A stretch of DNA of 24,396 nt, from contig BRYA01000333.1 in assembly GCA_030267965.1 (NCBI GenBank), positions 1 through 24,396 of the forward strand, given 5' to 3'. Made by a program: the position numbers and the translations under genes. The stretch is from Triparma columacea (lineage: Eukaryota > Sar > Bolidophyceae > Parmales > Triparmaceae). Shown here piece after piece: positions 1-10,500 of this stretch. The notes beneath the pieces were generated by a model, which was not told where the DNA came from, ran no database searches, and saw only the letters and a list, made by a program, of their open reading frames with translations. How positions within the stretch are numbered: the first letter of the stretch is position 1; every line of letters begins with the position of its first letter.

Positions 1-3000
1 GCTGATGTTGTCGCAGACGTAAAGAAGGGAATGTTTGAGCTTGACGGACTGATGAAAAGTCTGCTTGAGGTCGTTGGGAAGGAAGGGGAGGAGTACAAGG
101 TTGCGAGGGAGAAGGCGGTTGCAGTGATAGGCATCATTTCTTTTGGTGGCGCAGATGTAAAGAAGGGAATGTTTGAGCTTGACGGACTGATGAAAAGTCT
201 GCTTGAGGTCGTTGGGAAGGAAGGGGAGGAGTACAAGGTTGCGAGGGAGAAGGCGCTTGATGCGATAGGCAACATTGCTAATGGTGGCGCAGATGTGCAG
301 AAGGGAATGTTTGAGCTTGACGGACTGATGACAAGTCTGCTTGAGGTCGTTGGGAAGGAAGATGAGGAGTACAAGGTTGCGAGGGAGAAGGCACTTAAAG
401 CGATAGTGAACATTGCTTCTGGTGGCGCAGAAGTCCAATTTGGATTAGCCACCTTTTCCTCTATCCTCCCAACACTCCTTCAATATGCAACGAAAGACTC
501 CCCTTCACCCGAGTGTTGCAAACGAAGTGTTTGGGCTCTTTCCACAATCGCAGAAAATCCCTCTACAGCTCCTCTCCTTCTAACTCCAAAAGACTCAACA
601 GTAGACATTCTCGCCTGCGTGATGGAGATAATCAAAGAAGCTGGCGAGGACTTGGAAAAATGGGAGAGGGGTAATAGCATCGAATTCGAGTCCCTAACAT
701 TCCTCATGAATGTCGCCCAAGCTGAATTTGCCGTGCCATACCTACGCGTTGCAGGGGTTACAAAAGTGCTCGCTCCACTGGTGAAACAGAAGCACTTCCA
801 ATCCCTTATAGCAGCCGCAACTGTAGCGTACTTGGTTGGCGGTGACGAAGAGGGCGAGTTGTTTGATCTTCTATCAGACAACAAACACGCCATCGACAGA
901 ATAGTTGAACTTCTCGAGAATACCTTGAATCTTAAAGGTTGCTATGGTTCCTACGAATACGGTAAGTTTATCCCCGCTCCTTCACCTCATCCCTCCCTTC
1001 CACACCCTAACCCCCCCACCCCCATCCTCCCACAGGCGTCTTTCCTCTCCACTCCTCCGTCCGAGCCATTAAGATCCTCTCCAAGTCCGACAACTTTAAG
1101 GATTATCTGCTCTCGAAGAATTGTTTCGCGCTTCTTCACCGGACTCTCTCGCAGTTCATCACCGATACAAATGCTGGAATCGCCGGCGGAGGTGCTGCTG
1201 ATGTCGAGTCTGCTGCTCTCGCAGTCGAAGCTCTCCACGAACTCTCCTACCCCTCCCCCACTTCCTCAACATCCGCCCTCGACATTGTCACCAAGAAAGT
1301 CGATCCCAATCTTCGCTCTCTCACTGATTTCCTCTCCGCTTACAAAGACCGCTCCTCCGTCAAGAGTTCCAAAGAATACGCCTCCTCAACTTCCACCGCT
1401 ACTGCCCTCATCGACCGGATTTCTTTGTTGGCCAACGAAATCAAAGTGAAGAAGGCTGTCGCTGCCATGAAGAGACGTCAGTCAAATGCTCCTACACCCA
1501 CTTCTGAGCACCCCGCTGATGCTGATGAGGATGCTGCCGTAAATGAGGAATTAGTTAAAGCTAAGGAAGCGTTGGAGAGGAACCTTGCAAACGCAAAGGA
1601 AAAAGCGCGCCTGCTTGAAGAGAAGATTGCGATCTTTGAGAAGACCTCCAATGAGAATAACACCGAGGTAGCTGTGTTGACAAGAAAATTTGCGGAGGCA
1701 GAGGCTGCGAAGCTCAAGTCTCGTGAGGAAGAGATTGAAGCGAAGATAAATAAAATGATGGAAATGATGGAGCGACTCCACACCAAGACGGATGTTATTA
1801 TGAAGGACGTGAAGGACATCAAGAAGACCGTCAAAGAGACCCTCTCGTCGCTCCAAAACTTCTTCACAAATGAGTCTCCTGTACCTCGCTTCATCCTAAT
1901 CGGTCCTCCTGCAAACTCCCAGGTCAACGACAAGATCGGGGGGATCTTGTCTGGGTCATTTCTGCTGAAATCAACCACCGCGTCGCTCAACGTGCTTTGC
2001 GCTCATGACCTCTCGATAGCTTGCACATTCCAAATAGAGGAGCCGCGGAAGTGGGTGAAAGATTGCGCCCCTGCGCTGAAACTTTCCTTGAGGGCTTTGC
2101 AGCTCGTGGCAGCAGGGACGAAGATGGCGACCGGGTTGCCCTTCAGCATTCCTGACACCTCTTCTTTTGATAAGTTTCTAGGCGAAGCTAACGACGCCAT
2201 CTCGGACGTATTCGGAGAATCGGGGCTCGCAGGGAGCGACGACAGGGCTGCACTGACGAAAATTGAAAGCGGTGATGGCGATGAGAAGACGAGGAAGATC
2301 ACAGGCGCGAGCTATGCCAAGCTTAAACACTTCTTCGAGGACGAAGGGAGAATGAAGAAGTTAACGAGGACCATGGACAAGGTCAGGGGCAAGGACGGGA
2401 AGGAGGAGTGGGTGAGCTTCAAGAACCTCGATATGTTTTGCGCAGAGAACGACGCAACATCGTGCGAAGGAGAAGACGAGGCGGAGGTGGAGGAGACCGT
2501 GGCTGAGACAAAAAAGACGGCAGCCCCTGAAAGTGATTTACTCGCTGCTTCCTCGCCGCCTCCACCTCCTTCTTCCGAGTCGAGAGAGCAGATCGACGTT
2601 CTTTCCATGAAGATTGACGGACTTATAACGAGCCCGAGCCTCGGGACGTCGCCGTCTTCCTCAACGACGTCACCGTCACAATATAATGGCGCGGTTGTCT
2701 ATGAAGCTAATCTAAAGAAGCGAGGAGAAGGGCGCGGCTTGTTTGGATCCACGGGTTGGAGGGAGAGGTTCTTTAGGCTCACGACGACCTCCTTGAAGTA
2801 TTACGACAAGGTAGGCTCGGAGAAGTGTAAGGGGGTGATAATCTTATCCGGTGCTACTGCAAAGGTTGTTGGGGCTACAGAGTTTGACTTGATGAATGAA
2901 GATGCCGAGATCAGAACATTTCATCTAAGAGCTGGCACGAAGTTGATGATGGATATGTGGTTGGAGAAGCTTAAGCAAGTTGGTGTGAAAGTTGAGGGTC

Positions 3001-3008
3001 AGGTTTGA
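1..3008 (+). CDS. ARM-repeat, coiled-coil and PH-domain protein (5' end outside window)
   Basis: The reading frame is open from base 1, so the start lies upstream. Two exons, 1-961 and 1036-3008, join across a 74-bp GTAAGT...CACAG intron; the splice restores one frame and gives 977 residues in view. Residues 1 to about 300 are armadillo-type helical repeats, the first three nearly identical. Residues about 492-591 are a strongly charged coiled coil. About 601-716 is a globular stretch containing RKWVKDCAPALKLSLRAL; it resembles a module I associate with large scaffold proteins of protists, but I cannot name it firmly. Residues about 875-972 fit a pleckstrin-homology domain (LKKRGEGRG, WRERFFRL, YYDK, closing helix MWLEKLK). 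Inferred role: a membrane-phosphoinositide-binding scaffold. Partners are unknown. AATAAA lies six bases after the stop. Confidence 0.8.
13..426 (+). repeat. Three tandem 138-bp units encoding 46-residue ARM-like repeats
   Basis: Units start near 13, 151 and 289, with the motif MFELDGLMKSLLEVVGKE at 31, 169 and 307. Copies 1 and 2 share about 87 identical bases (31-117 and 169-255). Copy 3 has a few changes. The sequence after 426 continues as diverged ARM repeats. The unit is a whole number of codons, so gain or loss of copies keeps the frame. More copies probably lie upstream of the window. Confidence 0.9.
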
Positions 3009-3013
3009 CAGTG

Positions 3014-3019
3014 AATAAA
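3014..3019 (+). terminator. Possible polyadenylation signal of the ARM/PH gene
   Basis: AATAAA occurs six bases after the stop codon at 3006-3008. The similarly placed AATAAA after the gene ending at 16882 makes this more than a one-off, but the hexamer is short and many protists do not use it strictly. Confidence 0.3.
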
Positions 3020-3263
3020 AGAAAATTTCAAGCGTAAGTTGAACGTGCAAATATTTCCTTCACTTTTTCTTCCTCTTTCCCGGTGTGAGCCAAAGAGAGG
3101 GGATTAGGGTAGAGGCGCATGAAGATAACATATATAACCAACGACGATTGTTATGTGGGGAAGAGATATTTTTTACAAACTGTTTGGGGTCATCTTTTCC
3201 TTTTTTTCCCCATCAGTGACTCTTGGAGGGTTCTTCTCATTGTTATAGTCATTATCACACACC

Positions 3264-3929
3264 ATGCCCGATAATTGGAACTTACCTAATGGTAAGTCGC
3301 TATATATACTATAAATACACCAAAATAGCACTTAATAACGGCAAAATCACGCTAAGAGTTCGAATTAAAGGGACTAAAAGTGTGGGACTCTGAGCGTGAG
3401 GCGTTGCCAAAAATGCTATTATCCTCCACACAACAACAACAAAACGACTAACAAGTCCTTATTCCTCCCTTCCCACCCCTCTTCCCCCCTACAGGGCAAC
3501 TATTGAACCAAGGGAACTCATGGGAGTACGCCAGAAACGCAGCATTAAGGGAAGATTGCTTCGGGGTGAAGAATTGCAACTTTAACAATGTCATTATGCA
3601 GTGGGAGTGAGTAGGAAAGGGTTCGGGGGGAAAGCCTTATACTCAGAGGAAACACGCAGGACAGAGATCTACAAAAACCACCGTATACCATCCACAACAA
3701 GACGACGCTTTACAATGCAAATGAATACCAACTAACCCACTAACACCTCCTTCACTTCGTCCCACCACAACCTCTCTCCGTCAGTCCTACCTACTACGGG
3801 TACGTTAATTTCTTCCTCCTCATGCTCGCTATTGTCGTAATCTGCCCCCTCCTTGGGTGGGGTTGGTCCACAGCAACGAGAGACAAGAACTACAAACCCG
3901 GGGGAGGGTACGGGGTCGCAGGACTTTAG
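3264..3929 (+). CDS. Small single-pass membrane protein, three exons
   Basis: Read from splice signals, not from one open frame. Exons are 3264-3291, 3495-3606 and 3785-3929. The introns begin GTAAGT and GTGAGT and end CTACAG and CGTCAG after pyrimidine-rich tracts. All three exons join in frame to give 94 residues. The N-terminal half is polar, with two cysteines (REDCFGVKNC) and the stretch NSWEYARNAA. Then comes one clear membrane span (VNFFLLMLAIVVICPLLGW) and a short basic/glycine tail ending GYGVAGL. No family is recognised. The second exon resembles an extracellular fragment, so an upstream exon carrying a signal peptide is possible. The stop codon lies inside the first unit of a tandem repeat (next entry), so the C-terminus is partly repeat-derived. 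It converges with the lectin gene. Confidence 0.6.
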
Positions 3930-4000
3930 GCTACGGGGTTGCAGGACTTTATGGGCAGGACTTTATGGGCAGGACTTTAGGGGCAGGACTTTAGTGGGAA
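3918..4000 (+). repeat. 14-bp tandem repeat, GCAGGACTTTA(T/G)GG
   Basis: The core GCAGGACTTTA occurs at 3918, 3941, 3955, 3969 and 3983; the last four are spaced exactly 14 bp apart. The first copy supplies the last residues and the TAG stop of the small membrane-protein gene. Apart from this repeat and a G-rich run near 4014-4027, I see nothing in the 190 bp before the convergent lectin gene. Confidence 0.85.
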
Positions 4001-4119
4001 GGGCTGGGTGCGCGGGGGGGGGAGGGGATGACAAGGAGGAGACGGAGTGTGTGGGTCGGGAAAAAACGTGGAGGATACACAATCTTTGTTTACTTTACTG
4101 GACGAACACGAGCTTTGTT

Positions 4120-5361
4120 TTACACAATCCCTGCCCCCTTTATGCTGAAACCCTTTTGCTTCATACCCGACTTCCTCCTTTCGTCTATCGCCTTATCTTT
4201 CGAAGATCGCTTCGGCATTTTCTTCGACGCTTTCTTCGCCTGTCTTAACTCCATCGTGTTGTAAGCCTTGCCGATTGAGAATAGAAGCAACGAGAGGTTA
4301 GTTAATGTAGCACAGTAACGATAACGTTGTACATCCTCACCTTTTCTTTCCATCCCTTCTTGTTATTAGTGTAAGCGAATAGCTCTAAATTGCTCCTAGG
4401 TGGCGCCACAGGTTCAGGGGCCTTCCTCTTTCTATTCATGATCGCATCAGCGACGTGCGTTACCAGGTCAATGTGTAGCCAAAGGAAATAGAAAGGTGCC
4501 CAAACGTAGACGTTACACCGGGTCAAGTAAACTATTATTGTGAGCAGCAGGTTGACGACGAGGCTTATTGCGGTGGTTGTCTTTACGTAATTGAAGCAAA
4601 GGACAGGCCGACGGCCTAGATCTATGGGGGAACAACCAACCGCCCTCCTTAGGAATAGAACGAAGAGAACTTTGTAAAGAAGGGACGCACCGTTCATCAG
4701 ACCGTACTGCCCAACGCTCGGATCCCCCCCGAACAGGTCCTCAGTAATCGGGCAAGTAAGTAAATCCACCCTCCCCCAGCAAACGCACCCCGTCAACCGC
4801 TCTACAGTCGGCTGTTTAGTAGTCGTCGGCGCTGCAGTAGGGCTTGGGCTAGGGCATCCCCTCTCAGCGTCAACGCACATGTACTGCCTGGGGGTGGTGC
4901 AGTAGAAATCGTTCCAGGTTCCGGAAGGGTACATCTCAACGCAGTCCTCGTTACCGTGGTTGTTGGGCTCACCGGGGGACCAGTTTGTGAAGGGATTACT
5001 AGAACAGGAATCTGGCCAATCCCACTGCAAAGACGGGGGATAAGGAGGGGGAGGGGGGGGGGGAGAGGTTGGAAGCAGTTCTTTCGACTGCTTGGCGGCG
5101 AGTGCCTTTTCCCCGCAGATTTTTTTCTGTTGCCACCCCCCAACTCACCTGGTGCTCGACAGTAAAGTCGTTGAGTCCTATCCATATATTACCGCTGCAC
5201 CCACCGTTGCTCTGACACACGCTCATGACAACATCCTGCTCGGCCGAGTTTGATATGCTAATTAGATCCTCACCCCTGGAAAGGCAGTCCGAGCGAGCAG
5301 TATGCCAATCCACTTGGGATGACACAAAACGTACATCCGAGGCACTGTAACGCGCGGTCAT
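4120..5361 (-). CDS. Membrane-anchored C-type lectin-domain protein
   Basis: Three exons on the minus strand, 5361-5149, 5024-4341 and 4266-4120. The introns (124 and 74 bp, GTGAGT and GTGAGG donors) are both phase 0, giving 347 residues. Residues about 5-123 are a C-type lectin domain: Cys26/Cys121 and Cys99/Cys113 fit the two conserved disulfides, WIGL is at 60-63, EPN at 90-92 and WND at 108-110. In this family EPN with WND marks a calcium site that usually favours mannose or GlcNAc-type sugars. A Pro/Thr-rich linker follows (about 128-146), then a Cys-rich stretch, then hydrophobic segments near 220-239 and 243-263, and a very basic tail (KKASKKMPKRSSKDK). Oddity: no signal peptide follows the ATG at 5361. 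A TGA sits three codons upstream, but CCTTCCAG just before it could be an acceptor for an unseen first exon. Confidence 0.75.
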
Positions 5362-5604
5362 TGGAAATCACTGGAAGGTGCTGTTGGCGAAGGTCTCCTC
5401 GCTCTGCGACAAGGATTTTTGAAGAAAGATTTGCTGCGAAAGGCACGCGGTCACCTATTCGCTCCCTCGCCCACAAATTGGACGTTATCACACTTATTTA
5501 GGCGTTAATATTGGCGACACGAAGAGAAAATAATTGATCAAAATAAATCCTCCTGTTCGGATCCTGGAAGTCCGAACTCCTCCTCCTAAAAAAATAAGCC
5601 AAAA

Positions 5605-6582
5605 ATGCCCAAGCCTCTTGCCCGTCACGTAACTCCGTCTTTGTACCTAAGTCGATTTGAGGCCGACGACACGAACCGGTACCGCAATGGCGTCGAAATT
5701 CTAGTGAATGGTTTTCTGACCAGAGTTGCCAACCCTCCTTGCACCGACACTTCAAAGCTAAAGGGGGGACCTTCTGGGGACGGGAATGGTCCAGGTGTGG
5801 GTAACGATCAACCTTCCTTCGATTCGATGGTCAATCAAATGTCTAGTAATAAACTCGCTCCAAAACCCCCCCCCCCTGCACGACGGAAGGGTCACTATGT
5901 CCATAGCTACAAGGCGTCGAACGGCAGGAAGCAGCACTGGTTCAGGATACCCTCGCTTAGTGGTAACGACAAGACGAAGAAGAAGAGGTTTGACAGCGGG
6001 ATAATTGAGGATATAGCAAGGGTTGTAGGGGGGGGAGACGACACTTGCGAGGGGGGCAAGGGTGACGGCAGCAGTGCTTTGAACGAGGGGGGGGGCAAGG
6101 GTGACGGCAGCAGTGCTTTGAATGAGGGGGTCTGCTTCTTGACCGGCGCCCTACTGAAGATTTCCCCCGAGGCTGTCGTGGGTGGTTTGTTCCAAAGCAA
6201 AGCAGGGATGAAGGCTTTCACGAATATGCTCAACAGCCATCAATGGGTTATTGAGGATGACAGGGAGGAGGGCGAGGGGGATGAGGGTGAAGGCCAGGAA
6301 GTAACTCGAGGCGCCGCCTCTACAACTGTAGGCGCCGCCTCTACAACTGTAGGCGCCGCCTCTACCACTGTCCCTGCCAACCCGACCTCCATTCCCGCCG
6401 CCAACCGTACCACCAACAATGCCCCTCTGAAAGCGAGAAAGATCAAGATGCCAAAGGGCTGGAAGCTCGAGGTGGCGAAGGATAGAACAAAGAGGAAGAG
6501 GAAGAGAGACGAGAGTAGTAAGACGGGCGACGGGAATTTGGAGAGCCTTGAAACGAACCAAAACCATAACATATCACGTTAA
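5605..6582 (+). CDS. Basic, low-complexity protein of unknown function
   Basis: An open frame of 325 residues from an ATG in the context AAAAATGCCC; no introns are needed. No family is recognised. The N-terminal half has a Pro run (about 91-95) and a basic, aromatic patch (RRKGHYVHSYKASNGRKQHW, about 97-116). The middle has a possible folded segment (about 177-215) with LTGALLKISPEAVVGGLFQS and AFTNMLNSHQWV. An acidic stretch follows, then Thr/Ala-rich repeats and a lysine/arginine-rich end (KARKIKMPKGWK, RTKRKRKRDESS) that looks like a nuclear-localisation signal. Nuclear or nucleic-acid binding is an inference from charge only. The stop is 64 bp from the convergent stop of the membrane-protein gene. 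Confidence 0.6.
   Translation: MPKPLARHVTPSLYLSRFEADDTNRYRNGVEILVNGFLTRVANPPCTDTSKLKGGPSGDGNGPGVGNDQPSFDSMVNQMSSNKLAPKPPPPARRKGHYVHSYKASNGRKQHWFRIPSLSGNDKTKKKRFDSGIIEDIARVVGGGDDTCEGGKGDGSSALNEGGGKGDGSSALNEGVCFLTGALLKISPEAVVGGLFQSKAGMKAFTNMLNSHQWVIEDDREEGEGDEGEGQEVTRGAASTTVGAASTTVGAASTTVPANPTSIPAANRTTNNAPLKARKIKMPKGWKLEVAKDRTKRKRKRDESSKTGDGNLESLETNQNHNISR
6052..6130 (+). repeat. 39-bp in-frame direct duplication (GKGDGSSALNEGG)
   Basis: Two copies begin near 6055 and 6094 and differ by one synonymous base (AACGAG versus AATGAG). Both are flanked by G runs, which suggests slippage or recent duplication. The unit is 13 codons, so the frame is kept. Confidence 0.85.
6310..6372 (+). repeat. 21-bp tandem repeat, three copies (GAASTTV)
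   Basis: GGCGCCGCCTCTAC(A/C)ACTGT repeats at 6310, 6331 and 6352 inside the basic-protein gene. Each unit is seven codons long. Confidence 0.9.
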
Positions 6583-6646
6583 ACCCAATGCTTCACGCTT
6601 TTCCTCTTTTCAACAACAAATAATCTATAATCAAACTTACACGCTC

Positions 6647-7369
6647 TTACTTATGGGGGTTAGCCGACGGCGAAAAGTAAGGGATATTACCCCCGCTGGC
6701 AAGGGCGGACCCTGCGACAATTGCAGTCCACATTACGATGAGTTCCAAAAATCCTCTCAGTGCATTGACCCTATCAGTTTCTCCCTTGTACTCCTTGTCG
6801 TTGGCCTTAATGGTAAAGTAAGCAATCATCTGGATTATAAAATGCCCGAAGAACTCCCTCAAGAAGCTCCCGTAGCGCTCTTCATCTTCCAACCAGCAGG
6901 AAAGTTCGAGACCACAGAGAGACATGTTCCTATCGAGCCTCATGAACGTAGTATTCACCTCGAGCTGACTAACAACTACCATAGCGCCCCAGAAACCAAC
7001 TGAAATAAAGACCTGTAGAAGCTGAAGAGACGGAAGCCTCCTCCGAATGGAGTCCTTTGGCACAACGACTGCGCAGAGGATCTCCAAGGAGCAGAGGACC
7101 AAATTGTAGACGTTGATGGTAGGTCCAGGAATCGACACACCCTCGTTCAACTGCAACGCGCAAAGTATAATAGCATAGGGGAGCGCAAACTTAGACAGCT
7201 GAGGCCTGCAGCTCCGCAGGATGAAGATGGGAGTAAGAGAAAGCGTAAGGATTGTGAGCTGTATGGCATCAGGCGAGGTATACATGCCTAAACCTGCCAT
7301 CCAATACACTCTGAATATGGTTTCTCCCAGGTTTGTGATGAGGAGCACATCGTCAAGGAGGTTTCCCAT
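6647..7369 (-). CDS. Multi-pass membrane protein, unknown family
   Basis: A 240-residue frame begins with ATG in the context CAACATGGG and needs no intron. Hydrophobic segments lie near residues 34-51 (LTILTLSLTPIFIL), 61-74, 87-103 (LVLCSLEILCAVVV), 117-136 (FISVGFWGAMVVVSQ), about 175-190 (GHFIIQMIAYFTI) and 209-226 (LELIVMWTAIVAGSALA), so about six spans. A polar loop at about 137-170 contains three cysteine-bearing motifs (MSLCGLELSCWLEDEE) and a possible N-glycosylation site (NTT). I recognise no transporter or channel signature. It is divergent from the CH/EF-hand gene, with 198 bp between the two start codons that must hold both promoters; no clear promoter motif was seen there. Confidence 0.65.
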   Translation of the reverse strand: MGNLLDDVLLITNLGETIFRVYWMAGLGMYTSPDAIQLTILTLSLTPIFILRSCRPQLSKFALPYAIILCALQLNEGVSIPGPTINVYNLVLCSLEILCAVVVPKDSIRRRLPSLQLLQVFISVGFWGAMVVVSQLEVNTTFMRLDRNMSLCGLELSCWLEDEERYGSFLREFFGHFIIQMIAYFTIKANDKEYKGETDRVNALRGFLELIVMWTAIVAGSALASGGNIPYFSPSANPHK

Positions 7370-7567
7370 GTTGTTGAGGCATCAACAGAGGACCAGAGAT
7401 GATAATTTAGAATAGCAATTGACTCAATAGTCCAGCGCTTACTCGGAAAAACGGAACGCTACAGTAAGTACAAAAGTCAAGAGGTCCCAAAAATACCAAA
7501 GATCCAGGCTGCTCTCACAACCGGCGCTGCGCTGAGCTGCCACAAAGAGGAAAACCCAGTTGCTGGG

Positions 7568-10500
7568 ATGAACTCGATGAAGCCTTCCGCCACGAGCGGT
7601 TCTCCGTCACACAACGGGAAAGTATCACCCGCTTCATCGTTAGGGTACGGTAATGGTCATCTTGACCCTCTAAAGAGAAGCTCTGGATTCACGACAAGAA
7701 CTCGAGGGGCCTTGAGAGCAAGCCCCGTGAAGAAAACCAAGGGAATGGGCGGTACATCAGGGTTGACAGGAAATGGGAGTAGATCGAAAAAGGCGGGACA
7801 GGCGTATTCTCCCCCCAAGATGACAACTGCCAAGTTCTATAAGAATGGGAAGACACCGAGGAACAATTTCACAAACAGGTAAGCGATGATGGGACGGTGG
7901 GACCTTCCTTCGTTGACCCCACTTGTCCTCTCTCACCACTCCCTCTCCCTCCCTCCCCCCCCCCTTCACCCCTTCACCCCTCAGACTGGCACCCTTATCA
8001 CCAGGGCGCCTTGACCCAAGCCTCTCCCCCTCCTCCCCCTTCCATACAGTGTACTCTTCTGTGTCTCGCGTTTACGAGGGCGGCAGCAGTGTGGATAATT
8101 CCGAGATGCAGACCGTTCTCCGCGACCTCAAAGACTTGAACCGAGAGCAGGAGGCGGCTCGTCCTGAGGGCGGGAGGTCCTCGCCCCTTATATGGGATGA
8201 AGCAAGGTGAGACCAGAAGAAGCGAGGACCAAGGAGCGAGTGTGTCTGCAGAGAGGAACACCCCGAAATATTCTCACCCACTATTACCCCAATCTTCACA
8301 GCTCAATAGCGAGGGCTGCCACGGAGGCGGACGACGTCATGGACGACATCGGGAACGGGTTGAGCGAGGAGACGGCCAAAATGCTCGCGTTCGCACTGAA
8401 CAAGGTCGAGATACTGAACTCCACAAGTAGCCTCGCTGCGGACACTTCCAAGCACTTCGACCCCGATTTCCAGAAAAAATTGAAGGCAGCGAATAGCACA
8501 AACAACACACCGAAGCACACTACATCGAGCCCCTCCCAATTACAATTCGCAGAATCTTCTCCTCCAAATGCTGCCAACGATCTTCCCCCGACTCTGGAGG
8601 ACGTCCCATATGGTTCTTACGAGGACTCCGCCTCCTCCCCTCCCTTATACTCCCCCACCCCCTCCCAGTCCGTCTCAAACCGTAACAAGCTCATGATGTC
8701 CCTCCCCGGCCAAGGTTCTAAAACCGAGAGGGAACGCTGGAGGAATGAGAGGGTCAGGTACGGAGCTTCTGTCACGACCTCCAACATGGACGAAGCCACC
8801 TTCCTCCCCCCGCCGGGCAGGTCAATGACAAAGAGCAGGGCGAGCAGCAGCAGGGGGGCTAGCATTAGGGGGGGCACGTTGACGCACAAGAAGTCAACCG
8901 CCTCACTCCCCAACGAGGGGCCGTCTCCCTTCCCCGATCATGTCACGGGGTCTGAAAACGACGACATGGGCCCTCTAGTACCTCACGAGGCCAGCTCGTG
9001 CGAGGAGATGTGGGTCCAAAACTACGCCACCGACGTTCAAAGGTACTCGAGCGTTTCGCTCTGGGCGGAGCTCAAGATGGCCGAGACGGAGGCCCTCGTC
9101 GACTCCCAGACGCTCCCCGCGAACGCCCTCGCGGCCATGAGCGCCCAGCTCCTGGTTGACACGGAGCACAAGTTCACCGACCGTAATGGGGGAGCTATAC
9201 ACGACGTGGTGGACGATGTTCTGAACAGCGTGTTTATGCTAACGGACTCGGACGGTAAGCCAACGTGCGAAGCCGCCAGGACTATCCTTGAGAGAAACGT
9301 GGTTGTTCCGAGGTCGGAGCAAGTTTCTCTTGAAGGATTCACCCCCGAGATTGACGACGGGTCGGTGTTCGGCGGGCACGAGGATCTCGTTATGAAGCAC
9401 CAGGTTTTCGAGCTAGGTTTGGAAGGGAGCAAGAAGAAGCTCCAGCTCTTTATGGATTGCCCCACCTACTACGACCAGATGAGGTACCTGTGGTCCAACC
9501 TCAAGAAGGAGATTGTCGTAAGGCCCCCCTGCCACAGGAAGATGCAGGCGATGAGGGCGGAAAGGAGAATGGAGACTAGAATGATTGAAAGGGCCTGCGA
9601 CCATTGGGCCAAGGGCGTCGTTGAGGTCATGTTCTCAGCTTGGAAATTCGAAGTGTCCATTGCGCACGAGAGGGAGAAAAAGGGCAAGTACATGTTCATG
9701 ATGATGCAAATCAAGATAAGTGACATCTTCAAGGTTTGGAAGGACTACACCAAGGAGAACAGGACCTTCAGGGAAATGTCAGCGAACATTCAGGCGAAGG
9801 AGAAGATCGCGGACATGAAGGTTCAGCTCAAGAAGCTCAACCTCAGGAACTCGGGTGGCATTGGGGAGAACAGGAACGCGCGCACCGCCGCCGAGAAGGC
9901 CAAGAGGAAGGCCGAGGACGCCAAGGCCGTCTACGAGATGCCTGCTCGGCAGGTCGATACTCTCCACAGGATAGTCAAGGGCTTCAACCGCATCTACAAG
10001 GCCTTCGCAAAGTTTCAGGACACCCAGCACGAGTACCACATTGAGGAGATGTTCAGGGTAGACGACGACACCACGAGACTCGCGCCACTTTACAAGTGGA
10101 AGACCGTCGGGCCCAACGAGGATTCGTACAACAAGGGCAGGAGACCGAGCTTGGGCGGTAGGCCCTCAGACCTTTTGGACCCTGGAAAGTTTGACGCTGA
10201 GACTGACTGTGACGAAGCGGATGAGGATATTATCAGGAACTGGACACCCGGACAGTTCAAGTCTGTAGAAAAGACCCCGGCCTTTAAACCCTTTGAGGTG
10301 AGTAGTGGGGAGGCTCAACAACGAAACCGTTCCTTAACCACTAAAATTTACTAACCCCCTTCTCTCAAATCGTAGACTCGTGCTGGTCACAGGACCCTAA
10401 GGTGGGTGAACAACTGCCTCCGTGACTTCAGGTACGACCAGAATCTCCCCAAGAGCAGGATGTGCAGGACTTGGACTGACCTGGAGGACGGGACCATGCT

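Noticed and set aside
13..426. Transposon or satellite origin for the first 138-bp repeats
   Set aside because: They are in frame, encode helical ARM-type units and continue into diverged units of the same protein.
480..893. Minus-strand 137-residue frame
   Set aside because: Lies wholly antisense to the ARM-repeat exon and has no start context, domain or splice support.
3853..4248. Plus-strand 131-residue frame
   Set aside because: It starts inside the last exon of the spliced membrane-protein gene and runs through the 14-bp repeat; its end overlaps the lectin gene's last exon on the other strand.
4028..4264. Plus-strand 78-residue Phe-rich frame
   Set aside because: Antisense to the basic tail exon of the lectin gene. 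The splice signals on the minus strand are better evidence.
6151..6572. Two overlapping minus-strand frames of 138 and 110 residues
   Set aside because: Both are antisense to the basic repeat-bearing gene, and their repeats are only the complements of its tandem units.
8050..8206. Alternative acceptor at 8049 for exon 2 of the CH/EF-hand gene
   Set aside because: Using it after the donor at 7879 shifts the frame; the acceptor at 7984 keeps the frame and has a longer pyrimidine tract.
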